Shown here: positions 31,813 through 39,449 of the stretch, piece by piece | How the letters are laid out: each line of letters begins with the position of its first letter | How positions within the stretch are numbered: position 1 is the stretch's first letter | Assembly: GCA_035651115.1 (NCBI GenBank) | Contig: DASRGL010000431.1 | Coordinates: 1 to 64,000 of the forward strand | Length of the DNA: 64,000 bases | Origin: DASRGL01 sp035651115 | GTDB lineage: Bacteria; Armatimonadota; Chthonomonadetes; Chthonomonadales; Chthonomonadaceae | Direction: 5' to 3' | The notes under the pieces: model-generated | Database searches by the model: none | Told to the model about the DNA's origin: nothing | What the model saw: only the letters and a program-made list of their open reading frames with translations | Position numbers and translations under genes: made by a program

Positions 31813-31951
31813 ACGAACGGGCTGCTGAAGGGAGCCACCGACAATTTTACAGAAAGGGCTTGACACAACCCAGGAATTCCCTGCTGGGTGTCGAACAGCC
31901 TGTTGGTTTTCAAGGCTCTATGCAAGAGTTTCCACCGCGAGTTTGAGGTAA

Positions 31952-31996
31952 CGATACCGCATACAGTAAGGCACAGCCTTACTGTATGCGGTATCG
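31952..31996. repeat. Perfect 21-bp palindrome with 3-nt loop
   Basis: Left arm CGATACCGCATACAGTAAGG C (31952-31972), loop ACA, right arm the exact inverse (31976-31996). It lies in the insertion-sequence debris between the IS256 derivative and the tRNA. No nearby gene stop explains it as a terminator. Confidence 0.85.
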
Positions 31997-32072
31997 CCAC
32001 TCAGACCCAAACATGACTTGCGCTCTCTGGACAGAGTTCGGAGGATGTCCGAGTGAACAAAACAAAGCAAAA

Positions 32073-32103
32073 GACCGGAAGAACCTTTCTGGCTTCCGGT
32101 CTC
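32073..32103 (-). terminator. Terminator of the tRNA-Met transcript
   Basis: On the minus strand AGACCGGAAG / CTTCCGGTCT (10 bp) is followed by TTTGCTTTGTTTTG, a proper T-rich tail. It is about 118 nt downstream of the tRNA 3' end. Confidence 0.7.
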
Positions 32104-32220
32104 TTGTGTAGTGACTCTATTGCGACAGTGTTGTAGGTATGAGCAGATGCTCTGACCCGTGCCGCCAGACATATAGATTGCTGACTCTAACCCGCCCAAA
32201 ATGTCAACAACTATCAACAA

Positions 32221-32294
32221 TAGCGGAGGGGGGACTCGAACCCTCGACACTACGGGTATGAACCGTATGCTCTAACCAACTGAGCTACTCCGCC
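32221..32294 (-). tRNA. tRNA with CAT anticodon (tRNA-Met type)
   Basis: 74 nt on the minus strand. Acceptor GGCGGAG pairs with CTCCGCT (one G-U), D arm GCTCAGTTGGTTAGAGC, anticodon arm TACGG-TTCATAC-CCGTA (anticodon CAT), T arm GAGGG-TTCGAGT-CCCTC. Discriminator A; no CCA is encoded. The standard Watson-Crick or G-U first pair argues for elongator Met (or lysidine-modified Ile) rather than initiator. Confidence 0.93.
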
Positions 32295-32386
32295 ACAAAG
32301 CACCTCTATTCTACCATAGCCCGGCCCGGTTTGTCAAAAGCCTCACGGGGAAAAATCGCACGGCCTCTGGCGGACGGGCGAACGGC

Positions 32387-33307
32387 TCAGCGGCTCAGAC
32401 GCCAGTGGGTCGTGAAGGAGTAGGAAGCGCCGGGCGCAAGCGTCTGCATCGGGCTGAGCAGCTCCATCTCGATATACTTGAGCGGGTCGGGATTCGTGTA
32501 GACCTCCTGGCCGCAGCCGTCGTCGGGATACGTCTTGCCCGTCTCATACGTCGCCGAGACCTCGAAAATCCGCCCGCCCTTCTCCGACCGAATCCAGCCC
32601 TGCGGCGAGTCTGCGCCGATCTTGACGGACTTCTCCTTGTCCCGCTTCAGATGCGCCTCATCCCCGACAAGTGTGAGCCTGCCGGGCGGCGGATCGGCGT
32701 CCTTGAACGTGTAGTAGCCTGCCGCGAACTTCCCGCCTCTGTTCAGGGGCAGGCGCACCACATCCGGGTCATCCACCTGCGTGACCTCCCAGACGCCCCA
32801 GTTGATATGCTTATCCAGGGTGTTGGTCATCGTGTTCGTAATGGTCACGCCCGTTCCCGTCTCGTCCAACGCGATCTCCCGCGTAAACCGGAGGCCGGCG
32901 ACCGCGCTGGCCTGCCCGGTCATCTTGAGGTGCTGGTTGGGAAGGACCTCGACCGTCTGCGGCGCACTGTCCAGCGTCGCATCGGGCGGCCAGTCCCAGC
33001 GCGACTGCGGCGCGGGCCAGAGCTTGTCGCCGCCGAAATTGGGCCACTCTCTGGCCGCCTGCGCGGGATCGGCCAGCTTGCCTTTCAGGGCCGGATTGAC
33101 CCAGATCATATTCCGGTCGCCCACATAGCCGTAGCGCATGATGCGCCCGATCTGCGGCACGACAACGACCTCGACCGTGCCGTTGGAAAGCTGGTAGCAG
33201 TGCGGCCAGCCCTCGAAGCGTACCTGTTTCACCGTCACGGCTCCCCACGCCGCGCCCGCTGCGCCGAGCGCCATCGCCACGCCGAGCGCCGTCATACCTG
33301 CTCGCAT
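32387..33307 (-). CDS. Secreted DUF4380-like protein
   Basis: A 306-residue protein with a signal peptide (MRAGMTALGVAMALGAAGAA, cleavage near AWG-A). The mature part begins VKQVRFEGWPHCYQLSNGTV and looks like an aldose-1-epimerase/galactose-mutarotase-type beta-sandwich (VVVPQIGRIMRYGYVG, GGDKLWPAPQSRW), as in DUF4380 proteins. It probably binds or modifies carbohydrate outside the cytoplasm. ATG 33307 has GGAGGGCAAGG upstream; the next upstream in-frame start would spoil the signal peptide. It diverges from the hydroxyacyl-CoA dehydrogenase gene. Confidence 0.75.
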   Translation of the reverse strand: MRAGMTALGVAMALGAAGAAWGAVTVKQVRFEGWPHCYQLSNGTVEVVVVPQIGRIMRYGYVGDRNMIWVNPALKGKLADPAQAAREWPNFGGDKLWPAPQSRWDWPPDATLDSAPQTVEVLPNQHLKMTGQASAVAGLRFTREIALDETGTGVTITNTMTNTLDKHINWGVWEVTQVDDPDVVRLPLNRGGKFAAGYYTFKDADPPPGRLTLVGDEAHLKRDKEKSVKIGADSPQGWIRSEKGGRIFEVSATYETGKTYPDDGCGQEVYTNPDPLKYIEMELLSPMQTLAPGASYSFTTHWRLSR

Positions 33308-33368
33308 CCTTGCCTTGCCCTCCTTTTTACCCGGTGATTGCACGTCGAGCGTGACGATTCCTGCCCGC

Positions 33369-33398
33369 TTGACGCCGCCTGCCGCCCCGTGTTAGAAT
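33369..33398 (+). promoter_or_regulatory. Predicted promoter of the hydroxyacyl-CoA dehydrogenase gene
   Basis: TTGACG (33369-33374), 18-nt spacer, TAGAAT (33393-33398), 65 nt upstream of ATG 33463. Confidence 0.5.
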
Positions 33399-33462
33399 GC
33401 CGCACCGGGCGCGATGGAAGATAGGCCCGCCCAAAAGTCGAAGCGAACAGCAGGAGAGAGGG

Positions 33463-34413
33463 ATGCACGTCGAAGAGATTCGGAACATCGCCGTTGTCGG
33501 CGCGGGCCTGATGGGACACGGAATCGCGCAGGAGTGCGCGCTGTGCGGCTACTCCGTTGCGCTGACCGATGTGAGCGCGGATGCATTGGATCGGGCGCGT
33601 GCCAGCATCGAGGCCAACCTGCAAACGCTGGTGAGCCGGGGCGCGCTGACCGCAGAGCGCGCCGCAGCGGTACTGCCACAGATACGCGCCTGCGCGCAAC
33701 TGGGCGAGGCGCTGGCCGGGGCCGATTTCGTCATCGAGGCAGCGGCGGAAGACCTGGCCGTGAAGCAGAATCTCTTCCACCAGATGGATGCGCTCTGCCC
33801 GCCGCAAACGATCCTGGCAAGCAACACCTCGACCTTCATGCCGACCAGACTGGCCTCCGCCACCCGCCGCCCGGACAGAGTCCTTGTCGCCCACTATTTC
33901 AACCCGCCCTATCTGCTGCCCCTGGTCGAAGTCGTCTGCGGCGAAGCCACCTCCGAGGAGACACTGCAAACCACGCTGGCCCTCCTGACCCGGATGGGCA
34001 AACGCCCGGTACACGTGCGGAAAGAGGTTCCCGGCTTCATCGGCAATCGGCTGCAAATGGCGCTGCTCCGCGAGGCGCTGTCGCTGGTCGAGCAGGGCGT
34101 CGCGACGCCGCAGGACGTGGATGCTGTCATCCAGAACGGATTCGGGCGGCGGCTGGCAGCGGCGGGCGTCTTCGAGGTGTTCGACTTCGGCGGCTGGAAT
34201 CTCATCCTGGCGATTCTGCAAATGCTCCTACCGGAGATCGCGTCCTCTACAGAGGCGTCGCGCCTGCTCGTGGAGAAGGTGGCGCGCGGCGAACTCGGCG
34301 TGAAGTCCGGCCAGGGTTTCTATGAGTGGGATGCGGACACCGCCCAGGCGCGCAAGAGCGCGATCGCGCAGACGCTGATCGCGCTGGCGCGGCTCCCATC
34401 CGAAACGCGGTAG
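33463..34413 (+). CDS. 3-hydroxyacyl-CoA (3-hydroxybutyryl-CoA) dehydrogenase
   Basis: A 316-residue enzyme. N-terminal NAD-binding domain (AVVGAGLMGHGIAQECALCG), the ASNTSTFMPTRLA segment, and the catalytic His in VAHYFNPPYLLPLVEVV (H-F-x-P-x...EVV). The C-terminal domain has PGFIGNRLQMALLREALSLV and ends with GELGVKSGQGFYEW. It oxidises 3-hydroxyacyl-CoA to 3-ketoacyl-CoA with NAD+. No other beta-oxidation or polyhydroxybutyrate genes are adjacent, so the pathway is open. Confidence 0.9.
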   Translation: MHVEEIRNIAVVGAGLMGHGIAQECALCGYSVALTDVSADALDRARASIEANLQTLVSRGALTAERAAAVLPQIRACAQLGEALAGADFVIEAAAEDLAVKQNLFHQMDALCPPQTILASNTSTFMPTRLASATRRPDRVLVAHYFNPPYLLPLVEVVCGEATSEETLQTTLALLTRMGKRPVHVRKEVPGFIGNRLQMALLREALSLVEQGVATPQDVDAVIQNGFGRRLAAAGVFEVFDFGGWNLILAILQMLLPEIASSTEASRLLVEKVARGELGVKSGQGFYEWDADTAQARKSAIAQTLIALARLPSETR

Positions 34414-34434
34414 GATTCCGCCTGCCGCCCAATC

Positions 34435-34464
34435 TTGACACGCACTGTCGGCCCGTGCTAAAAT
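34435..34464 (+). promoter_or_regulatory. Predicted promoter of the selenium-binding protein gene
   Basis: TTGACA (34435-34440), 18-nt spacer, TAAAAT (34459-34464), 84 nt upstream of ATG 34548. Confidence 0.6.
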
Positions 34465-34547
34465 CGCGATACCGGGCGCACGGAGCCATGCGCCCGGCAC
34501 GCCTGCCGGGCACTCCCGGAAAAAACGGCCCAGGAGGGCTAGAAAAT

Positions 34548-35921
34548 ATGTCTGATACCCATACGACCGAACACGCCTGCTGCGGCCCCGGCTACGCCTC
34601 GCCCGCCGAAGCGATGCTGGCCGCGCCGGAAAAGGTACTCTACACCGTCGCGCTCTATACCGGAACCGGCATCGAAGCGCCGGACTACCTGGCGACGGTG
34701 GACGTAGACCCTCAATCCCCGACCTATTCGCAGGTCATTCATCGCACGCCCGTTCCCAATCTCGGCGACGAACTTCACCACTTCGGATGGAACGCCTGCA
34801 GCTCCTGTCATGGCGACGCCGACAAGTCCCGCCGCTTCCTGGTGTTGCCCGGAATGCGTTCCAGCCGTATCCATATCCTCGATACCGCCGACGAGCGCGC
34901 CCCGAAACTCCACAAGGTCATCGAGCCGGAGGAGATCAAGGCCAAGACGAACCTGACGGCGGGCCATACCGTCCACTGCCTGGCCGACGGCCATGTGATG
35001 ATCTCCATGCTCGGCGATAGCGAGGGCAACGGGCCGGGCGGCTTCCTGCTCCTCGACGAGAATTTCGACATCGCGGGGCGCTGGGAACGCCAGATGGACG
35101 GGATGCGCTTCAACTACGATTTCTGGTATCAGCCGCGCCACAACGTCATGGTCAGCAGCGAGTGGGGCGCTCCCAAGACCTTCTATCCCGGCTTCGATCT
35201 CAACGATGTCTCTGCCGGGAACTACGGCCAGCAGATTCACTTCTGGGACTGGAACGCACATGAGATCATCAAGACGGTAGACCTCGGCGCGGACGGCCTG
35301 ATTCCCCTCGAACTGCGCTTCCTGCATGACCCGGACGGCGTGCATGGCTTCGTCGCCGCCGCGCTCAGCAGCAACCTGTTCCATTTCCACAAAGCGGCAG
35401 ACGGCGATTGGAAGGTCGAGAAGGTCGTGGATATTCCTTCGGTCGAGGTGGAGGGCTGGCCGATCCCGGTTCCCTCGCTCATCACCGACATTCTGCTCTC
35501 GATGGACGACCGCTTCCTCTATCTGTCCAACTGGCTGCACGGCGACATCCGCCAGTACGACATCAGCGATCCGGCGCATCCGAGACTGGCCGGTCAGGTC
35601 TGGGTCGGCGGGCTGCTCGGCAAGGCGGAGACGGTCAAGGGCAACCAGTTGCGCGGCGGCCCGCAGATGCTCCAACTCAGCCTGGACGGCAAGCGACTCT
35701 ATGTGACCAACTCGCTCTTCAGCACGTGGGACAACCAGTTCTATCCCGAACTGGCAAAGAGCGGCTCGCACATGCTCCAGATAGACTGCGACACGCAGAA
35801 CGGCGGCCTGGCGATCAACCCGAACTTCTTCGTGGACTTCGCCAACGAGCCTGCCGGCCCCGCCCGCGCGCATGAGATGCGCTATCCCGGCGGGGACTGC
35901 ACCTCGGACATCTGGATTTAG
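34548..35921 (+). CDS. Selenium-binding protein (SBP56/methanethiol oxidase family)
   Basis: A 457-residue beta-propeller protein of normal family length. Typical blocks: HACCGPGYASPAEAM at the start, DELHHFGWNACSSCHGD (conserved Cys pair and His), AGHTVHCLADGHVMISMLGD, FWYQPRHNVMVSSEWGAP, and HEMRYPGGDCTSDIW at the C-terminus. Bacterial members oxidise methanethiol to formaldehyde, H2S and H2O2 using copper; the His and Cys ligands expected for metal are present by eye. No signal peptide, although some members are periplasmic. RBS CCAGGAGGG. Confidence 0.92.
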   Translation: MSDTHTTEHACCGPGYASPAEAMLAAPEKVLYTVALYTGTGIEAPDYLATVDVDPQSPTYSQVIHRTPVPNLGDELHHFGWNACSSCHGDADKSRRFLVLPGMRSSRIHILDTADERAPKLHKVIEPEEIKAKTNLTAGHTVHCLADGHVMISMLGDSEGNGPGGFLLLDENFDIAGRWERQMDGMRFNYDFWYQPRHNVMVSSEWGAPKTFYPGFDLNDVSAGNYGQQIHFWDWNAHEIIKTVDLGADGLIPLELRFLHDPDGVHGFVAAALSSNLFHFHKAADGDWKVEKVVDIPSVEVEGWPIPVPSLITDILLSMDDRFLYLSNWLHGDIRQYDISDPAHPRLAGQVWVGGLLGKAETVKGNQLRGGPQMLQLSLDGKRLYVTNSLFSTWDNQFYPELAKSGSHMLQIDCDTQNGGLAINPNFFVDFANEPAGPARAHEMRYPGGDCTSDIWI

Positions 35922-35926
35922 GTTTG

Positions 35927-36045
35927 AACCACCCGCTGCGCTAGAGGCACGGAGACACGGAGCAAAACAGGAGAAAGACGAGGATGACCCCTTTTCTCTT
36001 CTTTTGCTTTTCTCCGTGATTCCTCCGTGTCTTCGTGCCTCTGTG
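35927..36045. repeat. Inverted repeat of the CACGGAGACACGGAG family
   Basis: CCGCTGCGCTAGAGGCACGG and AGACACGGAG at the left (35934-35962) are matched by CTCCGTGATTCCTCCGTGTC and TTCGTGCCTC at the right (36013-36042). Cousins lie at 3886-3945 and in the tail of the Fe-S gene near 38225-38270. Confidence 0.75.
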
Positions 36046-36060
36046 GTGAAGGATGTTTTT

Positions 36061-36381
36061 GTGAAAGCATATCAGGTGAGGCTGGTCAATCGAGAGAACC
36101 GCGTCGTCATGGTGGCGGAGAACGAGACTATTCTGGAAGCGGCAGAGGAGGCAGGCATCACGCTGCCGTATGGCTGCCGGTTCGGCGTCTGCGTGACGTG
36201 CGCGGCCAGACTGTTGGAGGGAGAGGTAGATCAGTCGGCAGGGGTAGCGCTGAAACCGGCGCAGGAGGCGATGGGCTATGTGCTGCTCTGCATCGCCACC
36301 CCGCGCTCCGACTGTACGTTCGAGGTCGGGGTCGAGTGTCAGGACGATCTCTATATCAATCCGTTCAAAGGCCGCCGTTAG
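36061..36381 (+). CDS. [2Fe-2S] plant-type ferredoxin
   Basis: A 106-residue protein: beta-grasp fold with cluster cysteines in YGCRFGVCVTCAARLLEG (C-x4-C-x2-C) and the fourth in YVLLCIATPRSD. It carries electrons to a reductase or oxygenase not found next to it. GTG 36061 is chosen with AAGGATG eight nt upstream; longer frames read into the upstream repeat. Confidence 0.88.
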   Translation: MKAYQVRLVNRENRVVMVAENETILEAAEEAGITLPYGCRFGVCVTCAARLLEGEVDQSAGVALKPAQEAMGYVLLCIATPRSDCTFEVGVECQDDLYINPFKGRR

Positions 36382-36384
36382 AAC

Positions 36385-36560
36385 GCCTCATGCAACCTCC
36401 CCTAACCCCTCCTTCGTAAGGAGGGGAACAGTTCCCTCCCCTTCGTAAGGAGGGGAACAGTTCCCTCCCCTTCGTAAGGGGAGGGCTATCGTCAATGGCA
36501 GGTAGCAATGGGAGGATGTGGTTCCCTCCCCTTACGAAGGGGAGGGCTAGGGAGGGGTTC
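36385..36560. repeat. Tandem and inverted GC-rich repeats
   Basis: The 29-bp unit CCCCTTCGTAAGGAGGGGAA (plus CAGTTCCCT) is repeated about 2.5 times from 36408 to 36480. It is matched by an inverted copy CCCCTTACGAAGGGGAGGGC (36527-36551). Located between the convergent ferredoxin and DUF1080 genes. Confidence 0.85.
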
Positions 36561-36577
36561 GGTTCAGCGCATGTAGT

Positions 36578-37864
36578 CTATTCCGTCTTGCGCGGTATCT
36601 CGCGAATGTAGAGGTTCTTGAAATAGAGCGGCGCGCCGTGATGCTGCAATTCGATCTGCCCGGTCGAGTAGATGGGCTTGTCGCGCTCCCAGTAGTTCTC
36701 CATCGGCACAGCCTGCACGACCAGGTCGTTGTTCAGGAAGACCGTCACCTTCTCGCCGACCATCAGGATACGGAAGCGATTCCACTCCCCGATCGGCTTA
36801 TCGGCCTTATGCGTGGGATTGCTGGGGTGCTTCTGGTTGTTGAAGAGGCCGCCCGACCCTAGCGGATTGTCCCATATCTGCACCTGCGGGCTGCCGCGCA
36901 GATAGATGCCGCTGTCGCCGCCCGGCTCGATCTTCCAGTCCACCAGCAGCTCGAAATCGCCGTAGTCTTTGGCCGTGCAGAGGCTATTGTTTTTCCCATC
37001 ATAGGTGAGGACCCCGTCCACCACCTTCCAGTGCTTGAGAGCTTCCTGGGTGGCCTGCTTCTCGGCGGCGGCAAGCTGCTCCGGCGTCATCCTGGCGCGC
37101 GTCGGCGGATCGGCGACCAGTCCCTTCCAGCCGGTCAGGTCTTTGCCGTTGAAGAGCGCGTGAAAACCGGGCGGGGGCGTGTTGTCCCGCTCCGGCTTCG
37201 ACAGGTCTTTGATCCAGATGTTGCGGAAATAGACCGCGCTCGGCCCGTGTCCGAGAAAGCCGATATGCCCCCGGTCGCGCAACATGCCGGGATGCTCGTA
37301 GAGCGTTTCGGGATCATGTACGGCGTTCAGGTCGGCGTCCACGATGGTCTTGCCGTTCAGGACGACCTTGATACGCCGCCCGATGGCCGAGATCTCCTCC
37401 CGATTCCACTCCCCGACGGGTTTGAGCGCGCCGCGTTTGGCAGGAGCTACCTTGTAGATCGAGCCGTGATACTGTCCCGGCTCCAGGTGGGCGTAGCGGG
37501 CATCCGAATCGTCGAGTATCTGGCACTCCATCCCGTTGTAGGCCGCATCGCCTCCCAGCGGGGCGCGCAGCCCGACGCCATTGTTCCCGCCCTTATCCAG
37601 CTTGAACTCGAACCGGAAAATGAAATCGCTATACTCTTTCTCGGTCAGCAGCTTGCCGCCCCCCTCGGCAGGACAGGCCAGCACGCCGTCCTCTTGCACG
37701 ACATAGCCCGGCCCGATGCCTCCCACCAGCGTCCATCCGTTCAGTGTCCTGCCGTCGAACAGCCGGACGAAGCCGCCGTTCTCCTCCGCCACCGCACGGG
37801 AACCCAGCCCACAGAGGACGAAGAGCAACACAAAAGACAGCGTGCCAAGTCTCCGAATACGCAT
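36578..37864 (-). CDS. Secreted protein with two DUF1080 (3-keto-disaccharide hydrolase) domains
   Basis: A 428-residue protein. Signal peptide MRIRRLGTLSFVLLFVLCGL, then two tandem DUF1080 beta-sandwich (concanavalin-like) domains. The first (about 30-220) has FDGRTLNGWTLVG and EFKLDKGGNNGVGLRAP; the second (about 235-425) has FNGKDLTGWKG and IEPGGDSGIYLRGSPQVQI. Such proteins act on 3-keto-glycosides or bind plant and algal polysaccharide. Both copies keep the G-N/D-S/N-G loop. The ATG follows GGAG 10 nt upstream. Confidence 0.85.
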   Translation of the reverse strand: MRIRRLGTLSFVLLFVLCGLGSRAVAEENGGFVRLFDGRTLNGWTLVGGIGPGYVVQEDGVLACPAEGGGKLLTEKEYSDFIFRFEFKLDKGGNNGVGLRAPLGGDAAYNGMECQILDDSDARYAHLEPGQYHGSIYKVAPAKRGALKPVGEWNREEISAIGRRIKVVLNGKTIVDADLNAVHDPETLYEHPGMLRDRGHIGFLGHGPSAVYFRNIWIKDLSKPERDNTPPPGFHALFNGKDLTGWKGLVADPPTRARMTPEQLAAAEKQATQEALKHWKVVDGVLTYDGKNNSLCTAKDYGDFELLVDWKIEPGGDSGIYLRGSPQVQIWDNPLGSGGLFNNQKHPSNPTHKADKPIGEWNRFRILMVGEKVTVFLNNDLVVQAVPMENYWERDKPIYSTGQIELQHHGAPLYFKNLYIREIPRKTE

Positions 37865-38204
37865 TTCAACTCCTCATGAAGAAAGTGGAACCGCCCGCTG
37901 CGCCCTGAGTCGGCGCAGGCCGACTTCGTGCTTTGGCAGCCGCGAATTCCTTCGCCGGGCAAGGTATTTCTACACGCTCTTACAGCCCACCTGCCAGTAG
38001 TCGCTCACTCGCCTTTGTGATCGTTCGGCAGACAGGTTCAGGGTTCTGCTGCGCGGAGCGATGGCGCGACAGACCTGCTCCGACTTTGTCTGGACTTGCC
38101 GGGCATCGAAACGCCCCAGAGAACGCAGCGGCACAGCCTGAAGATGCCGGGCGCTGATAACGAGCGCCAGTAAGAGGGTTCCTCCGACCGCATTTCACAG
38201 GTCT
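37865..38204. other. Intergenic region with repeat fragments
   Basis: 340 bp between two minus-strand genes. It starts with AACCGCCCGCTGCGCCCTGA and a hairpin AGTCGGC/GCCGACT (near 37907-37926), the same leader motif as other CACGGAG-type repeats. From about 37970 to 38200 no coding frame or known RNA was recognised; it may be debris of the missing 3' part of the upstream Fe-S gene. Confidence 0.4.
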
Positions 38205-39215
38205 CTACTCTTGACGTTCTTCTGCCTTGCTCTGCGAGCTTTTCCTCGGTGTCTCTGTGCCTCTAGTTGATTCCTGGCCGTCGCGATTGTTGACGAACTC
38301 CCAGCCGAAGCGTCCCTTGATGCACAGGTGACCGCGCGTGATGTCGTGATCGAGCGGGGAGGTGGCTTTGACGATCTTGTTGTCCTGGACATGCAGTTCC
38401 AGGTTGCACCCGACGCCGCAGTAGGGGCAGATGGTCTCGGTGACGGTCTGTTTGGATTCGTCCCAGGTTCCGGCCTGCCGCATGTCGTACTCGCTTTTGA
38501 ACATCAGCGCGTTGGTCGGGCAGACGCCGATGCAGTTGCCGCAGTAGACGCAGGCGGAGTCGGGCAGGGGAACGGCGTATTCGGTGGCGATGCGCGCGTC
38601 GAAGCCGCGCCCGGCGACCGCGATAGCGAACGTGTTCTGCGCGTCCGTGCCGCACGCCTCGACGCACTTGTAGCAGAGGATGCACTTGCTGTAGTCGCGC
38701 ACGTACAGATCGTTGTCTATCTTGACCGGCTGGGCGACGGTCTCGGCCTGGTCGCCTGCGGGTTCGTGATGATGTCCGGCAGGGCGTGCGTCGCGCTCTC
38801 CGGCGGCGGCAGGTGGCGCGGACGGCCCGAACTTCCCCGGTTCCACGCCGTACTCGGCCATCCAGCGTTTCGTGTCCGCGTTGACCAGCGACATATCCAC
38901 CGAGGAGGCCAGCAGTTCCATGACCAGCTTGCGCGAGTGCCTCACGCGCTCCGTATCGGTCTTGATGACCATGCCCGGCTCGACTTTGCGCGAGCAGGAC
39001 GGCACGAGGACGCGCGAACCCTCCACCTCCACCACGCAGACACGGCAGACGTTCACCGGGGTCAGATTTTCCAGGTAGCAGAGGGTCGGGGTGTCCACGC
39101 CCCGGCGACGCAGGGCTTCGAGGATCGTCGCGCCTTCGGGGGCGCGGACGCTTTCGCCGTCAATCGTGAACGTGATCATCCGTTGCGGCGGCGCGATAGG
39201 AACGGCCTGGCTCAT
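38205..39215 (-). CDS. Multi-cluster Fe-S protein resembling the N-terminus of NuoG / formate dehydrogenase alpha
   Basis: A 336-residue protein: [2Fe-2S] domain (CYLENLTPVNVCRVCVVEVE), NuoG-type His/Cys [4Fe-4S] region, two [4Fe-4S] sites (CILCYKCVEACG, CVYCGNCIGVCPTNAL), then the start of a molybdopterin oxidoreductase 4Fe-4S domain (CPYCGVGCNLELHV...GHLCIKGRFGWEFV). The chain stops there; the large molybdopterin domain is absent. The last 25 residues (GQESTRGTETPRKSSQSKAE) are the translation of a CACAGAGACACCGAGG-type repeat. So either it is a separate electron-transfer subunit with a repeat-derived tail, or a truncated FdhA-like protein. Full-length FdhA would be about 900 residues. Confidence 0.8.
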   Translation of the reverse strand: MSQAVPIAPPQRMITFTIDGESVRAPEGATILEALRRRGVDTPTLCYLENLTPVNVCRVCVVEVEGSRVLVPSCSRKVEPGMVIKTDTERVRHSRKLVMELLASSVDMSLVNADTKRWMAEYGVEPGKFGPSAPPAAAGERDARPAGHHHEPAGDQAETVAQPVKIDNDLYVRDYSKCILCYKCVEACGTDAQNTFAIAVAGRGFDARIATEYAVPLPDSACVYCGNCIGVCPTNALMFKSEYDMRQAGTWDESKQTVTETICPYCGVGCNLELHVQDNKIVKATSPLDHDITRGHLCIKGRFGWEFVNNRDGQESTRGTETPRKSSQSKAEERQE

Positions 39216-39449
39216 CTAAGTCTCCATTGAACTTTGAAACGCGCGCAGTGGGCGTATTCTGGCCCTAATTTGGCGTTTGGCCGGATGTATTCCTTCTCTG
39301 GGACGGCCCTCACCTTCACAGACCGCGCCGAGCCGGGAGGAAGGGACGTTCGGCGCGTCGAAATATCCGGGCGTTGCGCGCCGCTGCGGACTTCAAGGAG
39401 GAAGGCGGAGCAAACTCAATGCGCAGTAACGGAGTCGGGAGGAGAGGCC

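Larger units (their letters stand above)
31288..31871. mobile_element. Internally deleted IS256-family element (about 584 bp)
   Basis: Terminal inverted repeats of 30 bp with 3 mismatches: GGGTTATGTCAAGTCTTTTC (31288 on) and, inverted, GGGTTGTGTCAAGCCCTTTC (ending 31871), both continuing TGTAAAATTG. Inside are an N-terminal transposase piece (31394-31540, DLLETIADNGLEGLPDLFRV) and a C-terminal piece (about 31547-31812). The central DDE domain is missing, so it is non-autonomous. No target-site duplication flanks it (CTCCATCC versus AGGAATTC). It abuts the truncated end of the IS4-type fragment. Confidence 0.8.

Noticed and set aside
31809..32000. Minus-strand ORF of 63 residues beside the IS256 derivative
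   Set aside because: It spans the IS end and the palindrome. Part of it (RWKLLHRALKTNRLFDTQQG) could be a protein fragment, but no family was recognised.
36408..36551. CRISPR-like array from the tandem 29-bp repeats
   Set aside because: Repeats are directly abutting, without unique spacers, and no cas gene is present.
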